Source: Pseudomonadota bacterium
GTDB taxonomy: Bacteria; Pseudomonadota; Gammaproteobacteria; Steroidobacterales; Woeseiaceae
DNA: 64,000 nucleotides
Direction of reading: 5' to 3'
Assembly (NCBI GenBank): GCA_022567295.1
Contig: JADFHE010000003.1
Location: forward strand, 16,834-80,833
Below the pieces are notes generated by a model. That model saw nothing but the letters and a program-made list of their open reading frames with translations. It did not search any database and had not been told where the DNA came from. Positions 10,447 through 22,171 of this stretch are shown here, in pieces (position 1 is the stretch's first letter; the number at the start of each line of letters is the position of its first letter). The translations under genes and the position numbers were made by a program.

Positions 10447-11283
10447 CTACTCAGTGATTAGGTAAGGATCTGTAATGCCGACGTGCGCAAGCTCCTCGAC
10501 GAGCACGTCGTACTGAGTAACGTCAGAAACCGGTCCTATACGAACGCGGTAAAGCGGTGGGTTAGTGGTGTTATCTTCGTCAACAAATGCGTTGTCGATG
10601 CCTGACCTCATTAACAAGGTATGTCGGCGCTCGGCATTGGACGGATCGCCGAACGCACCGACCTGAACGAAGATTCGATTTGTACCCGAATCTAAACTCG
10701 GCGTGGGTTGAGGCGAGGCCGAGGTTCGCATCGCACGGTCGCCGTCGGGCTGGTCGAAGTTATACGCCGTGACCTCAACCAGACTTGTGCCATCACGCAC
10801 CATCTCGAGTTTCAGCGCGGCCGCATAGGATAAATCGATAATTCGATTCTGGACAAAAGGTCCGCGATCATTAACGCGCACAACAACACTTCTATTGTTA
10901 CGCAAGTTTCTGACATGAACGTAGGTTGGCAGCGGCAACGTCTTGTGCGCGGCTGTCATGGCGTACATGTCGTAAGTTTCGAGACTGGACGTCAGCTTGC
11001 CGTCAAATTTATGGCCGTACCAGGATGCGACGCCGCGTTCCCGGTATCCAGCACTGGAAGCCATGACACGATAGCGCTTACCCCAGACTTCGTACATTGG
11101 GCCATCACCCATGTCCCGGCCATTACCGTGTTTGCTGCGTGGTTCGGGCCTTGGAATCGCGTCGCCCGGCAGGTCCGGAATTCGACTGCTACCGGGACCA
11201 TCGCGTATCGTCTTGCTGCCGCCACAGCCGGCGAGGCTAAGGGCAATCGAAAAAACGATCAGCCAAGTCGCCTTACGACGCAT
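10447..11283 (-). CDS. rlpA: Septal ring lytic transglycosylase RlpA, lipoprotein with SPOR domain
   Basis: 278 residues. Lipobox LSLAGC at residues 15-20 gives a lipidated Cys20. A double-psi beta-barrel domain follows (GVASWYGHKFDGKLTSS, VHVRNLRN, VRVNDRGPF) with the catalytic Asp in NDRGPF. The C-terminal SPOR domain (IFVQVGAFGD onward) binds denuded glycan at the division site. In Pseudomonas RlpA is known to cleave glycan strands without stem peptides, which fits its position next to MltB and DacA. It overlaps mltB by 11 bp. Confidence 0.95.
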   Translation of the reverse strand: MRRKATWLIVFSIALSLAGCGGSKTIRDGPGSSRIPDLPGDAIPRPEPRSKHGNGRDMGDGPMYEVWGKRYRVMASSAGYRERGVASWYGHKFDGKLTSSLETYDMYAMTAAHKTLPLPTYVHVRNLRNNRSVVVRVNDRGPFVQNRIIDLSYAAALKLEMVRDGTSLVEVTAYNFDQPDGDRAMRTSASPQPTPSLDSGTNRIFVQVGAFGDPSNAERRHTLLMRSGIDNAFVDEDNTTNPPLYRVRIGPVSDVTQYDVLVEELAHVGITDPYLITE

Positions 11284-12286
11284 CAGTGCGAACCTCGGAA
11301 GAAATTTGCTGACCCAATTGATGCACCGCTAACGCGTACATAACGCTACGGTTGTACTTCGTAATTACGAAAAAGTTGTGAAATCCGACCCAGTGTTCGG
11401 TGCCACTGTCGCCTTCATAGGTCAATAGCTGGCCCTCGCTATCCGCGCACAAGTCGGTGGCGAACAACACGCCCTTTGTACTCAGCGATGCGATCGTGTC
11501 GGACGCTGTCAGCGTGTTTTTCGGTCGTGGAACCGCGCCATTCCACCGGCTGCCCAATGTCGCTTGTGCGGCGACTTCCTCATCGCTACGCCAGCCATGC
11601 TTGAGGAAGTAATTTGCGATGCTGCCGCTGACATCAGCCCAGTTGTCCCAAATGTCTTTTTTTCCGTCGCCCGTCGAGTCAACAGCGTAGGCGCGGAAGC
11701 TGGATGGCATGAACTGCGGTCGTCCCATTGCACCTGCGTAAGAGCCCATCGGTGTGGTTGGATCAAGTTCCTCCTCGCGGGCGAGGATTAGAAAGTGCAT
11801 CAATTCCCCGCGAAAAAAACGAGCCCGCGGCGGATACGCAAATGCCAGTGTCGCCAGCGCATCGATCACGCGATCCTTACCGGTAATTCGTCCGAAGTAG
11901 GTCTCGACGCCGATAATACCCACCAGCATTTCGATGGAAACGCCAGTTTCGAGCGCAATGCGTTCGAGCATCACCTGATTTTCGCGCCAAAACGTGACGC
12001 CCGCCTTCACTCGTTCGTGCGTAATGAAAATCCGACGGTACTCACCCCAGGTCAAAGTGCGCTCGGCCGGTGCTGAGATCTTCTCAATGATCACTGGCTT
12101 GATCTCAACTTCTGCGAGTACGCCAGCCAGAGCGACGCGGTCAAATTCGTGCGTCTCGACCATTTCGTCAATGAATGCGATGACATTTTCCTGATCCAGA
12201 TCAATGGTGATTCTTTCGGATGCCAGAACGTGAGATGCGGAAATCAACAGCGCGATTGCGCCGCCCAAAAGTGATTTTCTTGTCAT
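11273..12286 (-). CDS. mltB: Lytic murein transglycosylase B
   Basis: 337 residues with a cleavable signal peptide (SHVLA|SE, no lipobox, so probably a soluble periplasmic form). The catalytic Glu is in IIGVETYFGR, and the substrate-groove block AGAMGRPQFMPSSFRAYAVD followed by GDGKKDIW is characteristic of the family. It cuts the MurNAc-GlcNAc bond with formation of 1,6-anhydroMurNAc, the product whose recycling is served by AmgK/MurU at 23-25 kb. It starts 10 bp after the rodA stop. Confidence 0.95.
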   Translation of the reverse strand: MTRKSLLGGAIALLISASHVLASERITIDLDQENVIAFIDEMVETHEFDRVALAGVLAEVEIKPVIIEKISAPAERTLTWGEYRRIFITHERVKAGVTFWRENQVMLERIALETGVSIEMLVGIIGVETYFGRITGKDRVIDALATLAFAYPPRARFFRGELMHFLILAREEELDPTTPMGSYAGAMGRPQFMPSSFRAYAVDSTGDGKKDIWDNWADVSGSIANYFLKHGWRSDEEVAAQATLGSRWNGAVPRPKNTLTASDTIASLSTKGVLFATDLCADSEGQLLTYEGDSGTEHWVGFHNFFVITKYNRSVMYALAVHQLGQQISSEVRTDAS

Positions 12287-12296
12287 CGGGACTTCA

Positions 12297-13436
12297 TTAG
12301 TGAGGCAGTAGTTTCCGGTGCGAATGGATCGACATCAGAATACCGAATCCCGCCATCAGCGTCACCATGGACGTTCCACCAAAGCTAACCAGAGGTAACG
12401 GTATCCCGACGACCGGCACCATACCTGTGACCATAGCCGTGTTGACGAAGACATAGACCAGAAACGTCAGGCTAATCGACCCGGCGAGCAGTCTCGAGTA
12501 AGTGTCGGGGGCCTGAACGGCAATGTAGAGGCCGCGTGCGATGACAAACAGGTACAGAGCAAGCAGGCTCAACACGCCTAACAGTCCGAATTCCTCGCCG
12601 AGCACTGCAAAAATGAAATCGGTGTGTCGTTCCGGAAGAAATTCGAGGTGTGCCTGAGAGCCATTGGTCCATCCCTTACCGAAAAGGCCGCCGGAACCGA
12701 TGGCGATTTTTGATTGAATAATGTTGTAACCGGCGCCAAGTGGGTCGCTGTCGGGATTGAACAATGTGAATACGCGTTGTTTCTGGTAGTCCTCCATGAA
12801 ATTCCACAGGACGAGTGCTCCGGGAACGGCGAGTACACCGAGACCCAGCATGAGCCGGAAGGACATGCCTGCCAGAATAATGACAATTACGCCTGATATG
12901 GCGATCAGTAGCGCCGTGCCGAGGTCAGGCTGTTGCGCGATCATGTAGGTTGGTATCGCGATGAACCCAGCAATGACCGCCAGATGGCCAATCCTTGGCG
13001 GTATCTGCCGGTCATGCAGATACCAGGCCATCATCATAGGAACCGCGAGCTTCATTGCCTCGGAAGGCTGAAAACGAATGCCGAAATCCAGCCAGCGACG
13101 TGCCCCTTGTCCGACGTCTCCTTTGGTCAACACAAGCACCAGCAGCAACAGTCCGGCCAGGTAGCCCCACGGCGTCCAACGGCGCAGAAAGTCCGGCGGC
13201 AATTGCGCAACGATGAGCATCGCGACCAGCGCGATGCCGAGCCGGACGGCCTGGTTGATCAGCAGGCGCGAGCTCTCACCGGTAGCGCTATAAAGAACAA
13301 ACAACCCAAATGTGCAAATCAAAAGGAGGCCGCCCAGCAACGGAACGTCTACGTTCAAGCGACGGAGGAGTCCCGAGAAATTTGCGAGCGGCGCGGGCTT
13401 GGAAGACAGCAGGTAATGCGATTCACTGAATTGCAT
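12297..13436 (-). CDS. rodA: Peptidoglycan glycosyltransferase RodA (SEDS family)
   Basis: 379 residues from the ATG at MQFSESHY, which overlaps the end of mrdA by 14 bp. A longer open frame upstream runs through mrdA out of frame and is rejected. About ten membrane helices. SEDS motifs visible: LFVLYSATG, RWLDFGIRFQPSEAMKLA, QPDLGTALL, IIQSKIAIGSGGLFGKGW, LPERHTDFIFAVLGEEFG and PLVSFGG near the end. It polymerises glycan strands for elongation together with PBP2, encoded immediately upstream. Confidence 0.97.
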   Translation of the reverse strand: MQFSESHYLLSSKPAPLANFSGLLRRLNVDVPLLGGLLLICTFGLFVLYSATGESSRLLINQAVRLGIALVAMLIVAQLPPDFLRRWTPWGYLAGLLLLVLVLTKGDVGQGARRWLDFGIRFQPSEAMKLAVPMMMAWYLHDRQIPPRIGHLAVIAGFIAIPTYMIAQQPDLGTALLIAISGVIVIILAGMSFRLMLGLGVLAVPGALVLWNFMEDYQKQRVFTLFNPDSDPLGAGYNIIQSKIAIGSGGLFGKGWTNGSQAHLEFLPERHTDFIFAVLGEEFGLLGVLSLLALYLFVIARGLYIAVQAPDTYSRLLAGSISLTFLVYVFVNTAMVTGMVPVVGIPLPLVSFGGTSMVTLMAGFGILMSIHSHRKLLPH

Positions 13437-15321
13437 CGTCACCGTATCCCAGGTACTGATCCATGATCGCTTTGGCGATCGGTGCAGCAACGCCACTGCC
13501 ACTACTGCCGTTCTCGACGATGACAGCGACCGCGATTCGCGGGTCGTCAAATGGAGCGAAGGAGATAAACAGCGCGTGATCGCGTAGCCGTTCTGCAATT
13601 TCCTCTTTGTCGTACTCTTCATCCTGTGCAATCGAAACCAACTGCGCTGTACCACTCTTGCCGGCCATCTCATAGGGTGCACCAGTACCAACCGCGCGTG
13701 CTGTGCCGCGAGGACCCTGCATGACGTCGTGCATGGCCGCAAGTACGCTGTCCCAGTAAAACGTATTGTCGATCTCAACGTTGCCTATCAATTCGGGTTC
13801 GACCAACTCGCGTTTTTGGCTAATTGGATCTTCAACGGCGGCCACCAGATGTGGGCGGTATCGATCGCCGCGCATCGCCAGTGTGCCGACGGCGGACGCC
13901 AGTTGCAGCGGCGTCGTCAGCATGAAGCCCTGACCGATAGCCGCTATGACCGTCTCGCCGTGATACCAGCGTTGATTATCGCTGTCACTAAAGTTATTGC
14001 GTTTCCACTCACGTGATGGCACCAGGCCTGGCTTTTCGCCGAGAACATCGACACCGGTCGCGCTACCCAGTCCAAAACGCGTCAGGTAATCGTGCATATT
14101 GTCGATACCGAGATTTACGCCGAGCTGGTAAAAATAAACGTCGCACGATTGCTCTATCGCGTCGTGCAGGTCAACTGGCCCGTGGCCTTCAGGTTTCCAG
14201 TCCCGGTAGCGGTGCTCATTGCCTTCCAGTTGGAAGTAACCAATACAGACAGTCTTGCGGGTCAGGTTCGTTGCGCCTGTTTCGAGCGCTGCCAGGGACA
14301 GCATTGGCTTAATTGTCGAGCCCGGTGGATAGGTACCGCGGACGGCACGATTAAATAACGGCCGGTCCAGATTGTCTTGCAATTCTCCGTATTGCGCCGT
14401 ACTCATGCCGACAGCGAACAGGTTCGGATCAAACGATGGGGTGCTTACCAATGCAAGTATCTCGCCGTTCGTCGGGTCTAGCGCGACCACTGCGCCACGA
14501 CGGCCTGCGAGCGCGTCATAGGCGACTTGCTGCAAGTCTAGATCCAGACTCAGGTATATATTGGAGCCCGGACGCGGCGTCTCGTCCATTGGCAAAGAAT
14601 CGAGCAACTCCCTGGAGTCGGCCGGGATCTGGCGTCCGCGTGCGTTAGTGATGAGGTGCCGAAATCCGGCATAGCCGTGCAGGTCATTTTCGAAACTGCT
14701 TTCCACGCCGGTCTTACCCGTATGCGACGTGCCTGCGTATCGCGCAGAATCAAGTCGCCGTAAATCGCCGGCGCTCAGCGCGCCTACATAGCCAACGGCG
14801 TGCGCGAAGAGTTCGCCGTTTGGGTAATGGCGAACCAGTCTTGGTCGAAAGTCGATACCGGGAAAGCGAGGTCGCTGAATAGCAAAATTTGCGATCTCCT
14901 CGTCCGTTAGCCGAAACTTCAGTGTGATTGGCTTGAACTGTGGGCCGCTACGGCTCAATTCTTTGAAGCGTGGTATGTCATCGGGTTCGATCAGGTTAAT
15001 TGCCGCCAGGCGATTCAGCGTGTCATCGATATCGTCAACCTGTTCGGGGATCAGTTCAAGCTGATACGCCGGCAGGTTTTCGGCAATGACTCGTCCTTTG
15101 CGATCAAAGACCAGCCCGCGAATGGGAGGAACCGGTTCGATTCGCACACGATTGCCCTGTGATTTTTCTGCAAACAACTCGTGGTTGAATACCTGTAACT
15201 GGACCAGGCGGGCGACCACCAGCCCAAGAAGCATGACGGAAACAACGGACGCAATGATCGCTCGGCCGATGAATAAACGCCGTTCGGAATAGTGGTCCTT
15301 GATGGGTGAGAGAAGTTTCAC
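13423..15321 (-). CDS. mrdA: Penicillin-binding protein 2 (elongasome transpeptidase)
   Basis: 632 residues, the usual PBP2 length. A short cytoplasmic tail and one N-terminal membrane helix (about 18-42) precede a PBP dimerisation domain with PIRGLVFDRKG. The transpeptidase domain carries the active-site motif STIK (335-338), the SxN-equivalent SCD in EQSCDVYFY, and KSGTAQ. It cross-links lateral wall peptidoglycan with RodA as its glycosyltransferase partner. The start codon directly abuts the mreD stop. Confidence 0.97.
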   Translation of the reverse strand: MKLLSPIKDHYSERRLFIGRAIIASVVSVMLLGLVVARLVQLQVFNHELFAEKSQGNRVRIEPVPPIRGLVFDRKGRVIAENLPAYQLELIPEQVDDIDDTLNRLAAINLIEPDDIPRFKELSRSGPQFKPITLKFRLTDEEIANFAIQRPRFPGIDFRPRLVRHYPNGELFAHAVGYVGALSAGDLRRLDSARYAGTSHTGKTGVESSFENDLHGYAGFRHLITNARGRQIPADSRELLDSLPMDETPRPGSNIYLSLDLDLQQVAYDALAGRRGAVVALDPTNGEILALVSTPSFDPNLFAVGMSTAQYGELQDNLDRPLFNRAVRGTYPPGSTIKPMLSLAALETGATNLTRKTVCIGYFQLEGNEHRYRDWKPEGHGPVDLHDAIEQSCDVYFYQLGVNLGIDNMHDYLTRFGLGSATGVDVLGEKPGLVPSREWKRNNFSDSDNQRWYHGETVIAAIGQGFMLTTPLQLASAVGTLAMRGDRYRPHLVAAVEDPISQKRELVEPELIGNVEIDNTFYWDSVLAAMHDVMQGPRGTARAVGTGAPYEMAGKSGTAQLVSIAQDEEYDKEEIAERLRDHALFISFAPFDDPRIAVAVIVENGSSGSGVAAPIAKAIMDQYLGYGDDAIQ

Positions 15322-15807
15322 TTAGCCCAGCGTCCGGAATCGCATTACTGAAAGGAACGTCATCACGACAGGCCATACCAGCGTGCCCGAAATGACGGGA
15401 CCCCAGTAGGTAACCGACGCTGCGTCGATGCCAGCGACACCGTTTATCCAGAACAACAGAAACTGGTACAAAGCCAGCAGAGGCAAAACGGTCGCGGTCA
15501 TTTGTGGCAGCGGAAACACCCGCATAAGCAGATGGAAACGCACGGTGACAAATGCTACGACGCACAGTGTTAGCGCGTGTTGGCCGAGTAGTGTGCCCTG
15601 CGAGACATCGAGCACGATACCAATAATCCACGCAGTTCCGACACTCCAGGTGCGTGGCAGCTGCATCGTCCAGAAGATAACAAGCAGTGCGAGCCAATCG
15701 GGGCGAAACGACTCGGCAGCACCAGGCAGCGGCATGATTGTGAGCATCAACCCAAAAATCAGTGACAAAATGACGGGCTTGCGCTGAGATGTGCGATCTC
15801 TATTCAT
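15322..15807 (-). CDS. mreD: Rod shape-determining protein MreD
   Basis: 161 residues starting at MNRDRTSQ, overlapping mreC by 8 bp; the nine-codon upstream extension is disfavoured. A small integral membrane protein with about five hydrophobic helices and the family's ESFRPDWLALLVIFW and DVSQGTLLGQHAL blocks. It links MreC and MreB to PBP2-RodA at the inner membrane. Confidence 0.93.
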   Translation of the reverse strand: MNRDRTSQRKPVILSLIFGLMLTIMPLPGAAESFRPDWLALLVIFWTMQLPRTWSVGTAWIIGIVLDVSQGTLLGQHALTLCVVAFVTVRFHLLMRVFPLPQMTATVLPLLALYQFLLFWINGVAGIDAASVTYWGPVISGTLVWPVVMTFLSVMRFRTLG

Positions 15808-16669
15808 CGATGCTCGCCTCGGTATCGGGCGCACCTGCCGAAAAGATCAGCATGACTTCGCGAACCTGGCCCAGGGACGCGGCGGGTGTTGCGGTGACAT
15901 CAGCGTACGGATCCTGTGGTATGCGCGTTACGGATGCGACGATGGCGACCGGGTAACCGGCCGGAAACCCGCCGCCAAGGCCCGATGTAACCAGTAAGTC
16001 GCCGACCCGAATATCAGCATTGTTGACAACAAACGGCAGCTCGAGCCGGTCGATTTCGCCTGTGCCGACAACAATCGTGCGCAGGCCGTTGCGATTGATC
16101 TCCACGGGCAATGCATGGTTAGTGTCACTGATCAACATGGCCTGCGATGTCAGCAGACCTGCCTTAATGACCTGGCCAACAACGCCGTCGGCATCCACGA
16201 GGGCCTGGCCGTCAAACACGCCGTCTTGCGAACCGATATCAATGACAAGACTGTGATTAAACGGATTCGCATCTACGTACATGATTTCCGCAACGCGAAC
16301 TTGATCACGCACGTGCGTCCGTGCGTCAAGCATGGCGCGTAATCTTGCGTTCTCGGCTTCCAGCGCGTTCATTTTCTGCAGCCGCGCTTTGATGAGCAAT
16401 CGTTCGACATTGAGTCGACTGAGTTCGAGTTCCAGCTCGTTTCGTGAGGACATCGAATCGTCGAGCCATCTCCAGAAACGGACCGGCGCATCAACCATGA
16501 CGCGCAACGGATACACAGCGGCGCCAATGCTCTTGCGCGCTGAATCGAGATGATTGTCGCGGTTATCGAAATACATCAGCAGAATACTGATGAAAATTAA
16601 CCCGAGGACTCGAAGACCCAGCGCCGGAATTCGGCCTAGCGTATTGCTACTTTCCCGGAAAGCGACCAT
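15800..16669 (-). CDS. mreC: Rod shape-determining protein MreC
   Basis: 289 residues: a short cytoplasmic N-terminus, one membrane helix (about 19-36), a periplasmic coiled coil (about 75-115, rich in Leu, Glu and Arg), then the two beta-barrel MreC core with DANPFNHSLVIDIGSQDGV and VTSGLGGGFPAGYPVA. It forms periplasmic filaments that activate PBP2. The gap from mreB is 15 bp. Confidence 0.95.
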   Translation of the reverse strand: MVAFRESSNTLGRIPALGLRVLGLIFISILLMYFDNRDNHLDSARKSIGAAVYPLRVMVDAPVRFWRWLDDSMSSRNELELELSRLNVERLLIKARLQKMNALEAENARLRAMLDARTHVRDQVRVAEIMYVDANPFNHSLVIDIGSQDGVFDGQALVDADGVVGQVIKAGLLTSQAMLISDTNHALPVEINRNGLRTIVVGTGEIDRLELPFVVNNADIRVGDLLVTSGLGGGFPAGYPVAIVASVTRIPQDPYADVTATPAASLGQVREVMLIFSAGAPDTEASIDE

Positions 16670-16684
16670 CGAGATTTATTGCCA

Positions 16685-17807
<1,123 letters not shown>

Positions 17808-17885
17808 TGCGTCCCCGCCGAAAAGCGGCTTGTTGGCGCCGCTCAGGCGGCGCGTTTGGTTTTCATTAGAACCCCGGAACTACCC

Positions 17886-18173
17886 GTGCCCCTCGACAAA
17901 GATCAGGTCCACCACATTGCCATGCTGGCGAGGCTGAAACTCACTGACGAGGAGTATGCTGAAAGTGTCGAAAAGCTGTCCAAAATCGTCGATTTTATCG
18001 ATCAGCTGTCGCAGGCACAAACGGATGGCGTTGTGCCCATGGCGCACCCGCTCGACGCGGCCCAGAGGCTGCGTCCGGACGCGATTTCCGAGATCGATGA
18101 ACGTGATACGTACCAGGAAAATGCGCCCGCGGTGTCGGGCGGCCTGTACCTGGTGCCAAAAGTTATCGAATGA
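17886..18173 (+). CDS. gatC: Glu-tRNA(Gln)/Asp-tRNA(Asn) amidotransferase subunit C
   Basis: 95 residues using the GTG at [14 protein letters not shown], which gives the normal GatC length; the open frame continues upstream with no homology. It wraps around and stabilises GatA. Family features: [22 protein letters not shown] and the C-terminal [16 protein letters not shown]. It overlaps gatA by 4 bp. The tRNA-Gln gene at 56.5 kb supplies a possible substrate of the complex. Confidence 0.93.
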   Translation: MPLDKDQVHHIAMLARLKLTDEEYAESVEKLSKIVDFIDQLSQAQTDGVVPMAHPLDAAQRLRPDAISEIDERDTYQENAPAVSGGLYLVPKVIE

Positions 18174-19633
18174 CGGAGTTGCATTCACAAACATTGACTG
18201 AGCTGGCGATCGGTCTTGAGAGTGGCGATTTCACGTCCGTTGAGCTGACCCAGGCGTTGCTGGATCGCGTCGCTGAGCACAATGACAAACTCAACGCTTT
18301 CGTGACAATTACGGCTGACGAGGCGCTCGCGACAGCGGCCCGCGCCGATGCAGCGCGTGAAACGGGTTCTGGTGGCGTTCTCAACGGGCTGCCGATCATT
18401 CACAAGGACATATTTTGTACCCGTGGAATCAGAACGACGTGTGGCTCAAAGATGCTCGAAAATTTTGTGTCGCCCTACGATGCAACCGTTGTTGAAAAAC
18501 TGAGCGCTGCAGGTGCCGTTGTACTCGGCAAATCGAACATGGATGAGTTTGCGATGGGTTCTTCGACTGAGACCAGTTATTTTGGTCCCGTCAGGAATCC
18601 GTGGAATCTCGATTGCACGCCCGGCGGTTCATCCGGTGGCTCGTCCGCGGCTGTCGCAGCACGAATTGCGCCGGCAGCGACCGGGACTGACACGGGTGGT
18701 TCGATTCGACAACCCGCATCGTTGACCGGCACGGTGGGGATCAAGCCCACCTATGGTCGGGTATCGCGCTACGGCATGATCGCTTTCGCATCGAGCCTCG
18801 ATCAGGCTGGTGTTATCACTCGATCAGCTGAAGATGCTGCCCGATTGCTGGGCGTCATGGCCGGATTCGACGCACGGGACTCAACCTCAATCGACCAACC
18901 AGTGCCTGATTACACCTTGAGCATCGGTGATTCGATCAAGGGTTTGCGCGTTGGTATCGTGCGCGAGCATTTTGACGCCGGCCTCGACCAGCAAACCGGC
19001 GCACGGGTCAGGGAAGCCATAGCCGTGCTCGAGTCTTTGGGCGCAACGACGGTTGAAGTCAGTCTTCCTAATCTGGATCTGTCGGTGCCGACATACTACG
19101 TTGTAGCACCTGCCGAGTGTTCGTCCAATTTGTCACGCTTTGACGGCGTTCGCTTTGGACACCGGGCCGAAGATCCTGAAGACTTGCTGGATCTGTACTG
19201 CCGCAGCCGCGGCGAAGGATTCGGTGATGAGGTCAAGCGCCGCATCATGACGGGTACTTACGTGTTGTCCGCGGGCTACTACGACGCGTACTACCTGAAG
19301 GCTCAGCAGGTTCGGCGGTTGATTGCCGATGATTTCAAGAAAGCGTTCGCCAATGTCGATGTCATTGCAGGTCCAACGACGCCATCGCCGGCCTTCAAGC
19401 TGGGTGACAAGGTCGACGACCCCATTACAATGTATCTCAACGATATCTACACGATCGGTGCCAACCTCGCCGGACTGCCGGCAATGTCTGTGCCGTGCGG
19501 TTTGGTTGACGACCTGCCGGTTGGTCTGCATCTTGTCGGAGCACATTTCACCGAAGAGATATTGTTGCGTTTTGCGCACCAGTATCAGCAGCAGACGGAC
19601 TTTCACACGGCCTGTCCCGAGGCCTTCAAATGA
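18170..19633 (+). CDS. gatA: Aspartyl/glutamyl-tRNA amidotransferase subunit A
   Basis: 487 residues. Amidase-signature enzyme that releases ammonia from glutamine and channels it to GatB. The Ser-cis-Ser-Lys triad is complete and at the standard numbering: Lys79 in IIHKDIF, Ser154 in GGSSGGSSA and Ser178 in [10 protein letters not shown]. It overlaps gatC and gatB by 4 bp at each end. The complex corrects misacylated Glu-tRNA(Gln) and/or Asp-tRNA(Asn). Confidence 0.97.
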   Translation: MTELHSQTLTELAIGLESGDFTSVELTQALLDRVAEHNDKLNAFVTITADEALATAARADAARETGSGGVLNGLPIIHKDIFCTRGIRTTCGSKMLENFVSPYDATVVEKLSAAGAVVLGKSNMDEFAMGSSTETSYFGPVRNPWNLDCTPGGSSGGSSAAVAARIAPAATGTDTGGSIRQPASLTGTVGIKPTYGRVSRYGMIAFASSLDQAGVITRSAEDAARLLGVMAGFDARDSTSIDQPVPDYTLSIGDSIKGLRVGIVREHFDAGLDQQTGARVREAIAVLESLGATTVEVSLPNLDLSVPTYYVVAPAECSSNLSRFDGVRFGHRAEDPEDLLDLYCRSRGEGFGDEVKRRIMTGTYVLSAGYYDAYYLKAQQVRRLIADDFKKAFANVDVIAGPTTPSPAFKLGDKVDDPITMYLNDIYTIGANLAGLPAMSVPCGLVDDLPVGLHLVGAHFTEEILLRFAHQYQQQTDFHTACPEAFK

Positions 19634-21087
19634 TGGGTATTTCTTCTTTTTCGGGTTGGGAGGTCGTCATTGGTCTTGAGGTGCACGCGCAGCTTGCGAC
19701 TAAGGCAAAGATTTTCTCTGGTGCGTCAACAGCTTATGGTGCCGAGCCCAATACGCAAGCCTGTCTGGTCGATCTCGGTTATCCGGGTGTATTACCCGTG
19801 CTCAACGAAGAAGTCGTACGCATGGCGACGCTCTTCGGGCTGGCCGTCAATGCGACCGTGGCACGGCGTTCGGTGTTCGCCCGCAAGAATTATTTCTATC
19901 CTGATCTGCCCAAGGGTTATCAGATCAGTCAATACGAGCTGCCCATCGTCGAGCACGGCGAATTGTTTATTACCGATGGCGATGGCAATGAGAGGCGCAT
20001 TGGCATTACACGCGCGCATCTCGAGGAGGATGCCGGCAAATCGATTCACGAGGGACTCGGTGCTTCATCAGGGATCGATCTGAACCGTGCTGGTACGCCA
20101 TTGCTGGAAATAGTATCCGAGCCCGACCTGCGTTCGGCGAAAGAGGCGGTTGCGTATCTGCGCAAGATTCACACGATCGTGCGTTATCTCGGCATCTCAG
20201 ACGGCAACATGCAGGAAGGCTCGTTTCGCTGTGACGCGAATGTTTCTGTACGTCGGCTTGGCCAGAAAGTGCTGGGTACGCGTGCCGAACTCAAGAACCT
20301 CAACTCTTTCCGCTTCATTGAGAAAGCGATTAACTTTGAGATCGAACGACAGATAGAATTGATCAAGGATGGTGGAGAAGTCGTTCAGGAAACGCGTCTT
20401 TACGATTCGGACAAGGACGAAACACGCTCCATGCGCTCGAAAGAGGAAGCGAATGATTATCGCTACTTCCCAGACCCGGATCTCTTGCCCGTCGAGATCA
20501 GCGAAGAGTATATCGAGGCGATTCGCGTGACATTGCCAGAGCTTCCGGACGCCAAACAGCAGCGCTTTGTCAACGACTACGATCTGAAGAGCGATGCTGC
20601 TGCAATCCTGACAACCAGTCGTGCACTGGCCGATTACTTCGAGGCCGTTGTCGGTGCAACTGACGCCAGGGCACAAGTTGCCGCCAACTGGGTACTCGGC
20701 GAGCTGTCCGGGGCGCTCAATCGAGAGAACAAGGGCATCGGCGACAGTCGTATTGCGGCGACCGATCTGGCGGGCCTGGTGAACAGGATTCACGACCACA
20801 CCATCTCGGGGAAGATCGCGAAGCAGGTCTTCGAAGCCATGTGGGAGGGCGAGGGAACGGCTGACGAGGTCATCGAAGCAAAGGGTCTCGAACAGATCAC
20901 GGACAGCTCGGCAATCGAGACCATCGTCGACAGAGTCATCGCAGCGAATCCGGGCCCGGTCGAGGAATACAAGGCCGGCAAGGACAAACTGATGGGATTC
21001 TTTGTAGGCCAGGTCATGAAAGAGACTCAGGGCCAGGCGAACCCGGAACAAGTCAACCAGATTCTCAAAGCCAAACTCAACGACTAG
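19630..21087 (+). CDS. gatB: Aspartyl/glutamyl-tRNA amidotransferase subunit B
   Basis: 485 residues, slightly longer than usual because of an N-terminal MMGISSFSG extension; the second ATG at 19633 is equally possible. Kinase-like catalytic core with [48 protein letters not shown] and RCDANVSVR, then helical and YqeY-like tail domains that bind tRNA ([22 protein letters not shown]). It phosphorylates the acyl group and transfers ammonia to it. Confidence 0.97.
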   Translation: MMGISSFSGWEVVIGLEVHAQLATKAKIFSGASTAYGAEPNTQACLVDLGYPGVLPVLNEEVVRMATLFGLAVNATVARRSVFARKNYFYPDLPKGYQISQYELPIVEHGELFITDGDGNERRIGITRAHLEEDAGKSIHEGLGASSGIDLNRAGTPLLEIVSEPDLRSAKEAVAYLRKIHTIVRYLGISDGNMQEGSFRCDANVSVRRLGQKVLGTRAELKNLNSFRFIEKAINFEIERQIELIKDGGEVVQETRLYDSDKDETRSMRSKEEANDYRYFPDPDLLPVEISEEYIEAIRVTLPELPDAKQQRFVNDYDLKSDAAAILTTSRALADYFEAVVGATDARAQVAANWVLGELSGALNRENKGIGDSRIAATDLAGLVNRIHDHTISGKIAKQVFEAMWEGEGTADEVIEAKGLEQITDSSAIETIVDRVIAANPGPVEEYKAGKDKLMGFFVGQVMKETQGQANPEQVNQILKAKLND

Positions 21088-21090
21088 CGC

Positions 21091-21951
21091 ATGTCGGCCG
21101 ATAGCATTACCCCTTTCACATTTGAATCGTTACCGGTGCGTGGCGCACTCATTCATCTGTCGCGCTCCTGGCGTCGTATGCAGCGGAATCATGACTACGA
21201 TCAGGCAACCGCAGAAACGCTCGGACATGCCGCCGCGGCTACGGGTTTGATCGCGCAGAGCCTCAAATTTGACGGTGCTATCACCTTGCAGATTCACGGC
21301 AGCGGTGATTTGAAAATGCTGGTCATGCAGTGCACTAGCGATCTCGATTTGCGCGGTATGGCCGTGGTTGAACCAGATGCAACTGCAAATAATTTTGTCG
21401 AGCTGGCGGGCAACGCGCATTGCGCGATTACGATTGATGCCGGAGAACGACCGTATCAGGGGATCGTCGCGATCGATGGCGAATCGCTGTCGTCCAGTCT
21501 GGAGCACTACTTTGAGAAGTCTGTCCAGGTACCCAGTCACGTCGCCCTGGTTGCGAATGAACAGGTTGCTGGCGGACTGTTGTTACAGCAAATGCCTGGC
21601 CTGACTATTGACGAAGATGACTGGAATCGATTGCACATCCTGGCTGAAACCCTGACTAGCGGCGACTTTGCCGGCGATGCAGGCATCGACCTCATTCGCA
21701 AACTTTTCGCCGAAGACGACGTTCGCGTATTTAGGTCCCGCAGCGTCGATTTCTGTTGTCGCTGCTCGAACGAGAAAGTTGAAGACATACTCAAGATGCT
21801 GGGCCAGAAGGAGTCTCGTGCGGCGCTAAAAGACCAGGGCGAAATAGAGGTCGTTTGCGAGTATTGCGGTCGGAGGCGTTCGTTTGACGCAGTTGACGTA
21901 TCCCGCCTGTTCTCCGACAACGTCGTGGCCGGACCTGATTCCGTCCAATAA
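21091..21951 (+). CDS. hslO: Redox-regulated holdase chaperone Hsp33
   Basis: 286 residues, starting 3 bp after gatB, so probably co-transcribed. Substrate-binding domain with VRGALIHLS, YDQATAETLGHA and QMPG near residue 170. The C-terminal redox switch has the zinc-binding pairs C223-R-C225 and C256-E-Y-C259. Under oxidative stress with partial unfolding the zinc is released and the protein becomes an ATP-independent holdase in the cytoplasm. Confidence 0.96.
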   Translation: MSADSITPFTFESLPVRGALIHLSRSWRRMQRNHDYDQATAETLGHAAAATGLIAQSLKFDGAITLQIHGSGDLKMLVMQCTSDLDLRGMAVVEPDATANNFVELAGNAHCAITIDAGERPYQGIVAIDGESLSSSLEHYFEKSVQVPSHVALVANEQVAGGLLLQQMPGLTIDEDDWNRLHILAETLTSGDFAGDAGIDLIRKLFAEDDVRVFRSRSVDFCCRCSNEKVEDILKMLGQKESRAALKDQGEIEVVCEYCGRRRSFDAVDVSRLFSDNVVAGPDSVQ

Positions 21952-22171
21952 CCGGCCGAAAGCTGGCTTGTCAAGACGTAACTTTATTGATCGATCGAAT
22001 GATCGCTTATCGCAGAAAGCAGACATTCCCGGTCCCTTGAAAAATACTCACTATTGCGCAACCGATTTTCGCCTGAGCAGGCGTCTCAAGAGTAGACACA
22101 TGCGAAGCAGGTTGCGCAGCCGTTTGGCTATGTTTCCACACTTGCCGACATGTGATCAGGAGGAACGAGAC

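Noticed and set aside
13437..13778. N-terminal extension of rodA
   Set aside because: It runs out of frame through conserved PBP2 coding sequence; the ATG at 13436 gives the normal RodA N-terminus.
20197..21051. 284-codon minus-strand open frame inside gatB
   Set aside because: Complement of conserved GatB coding sequence; the product has no recognisable domain.
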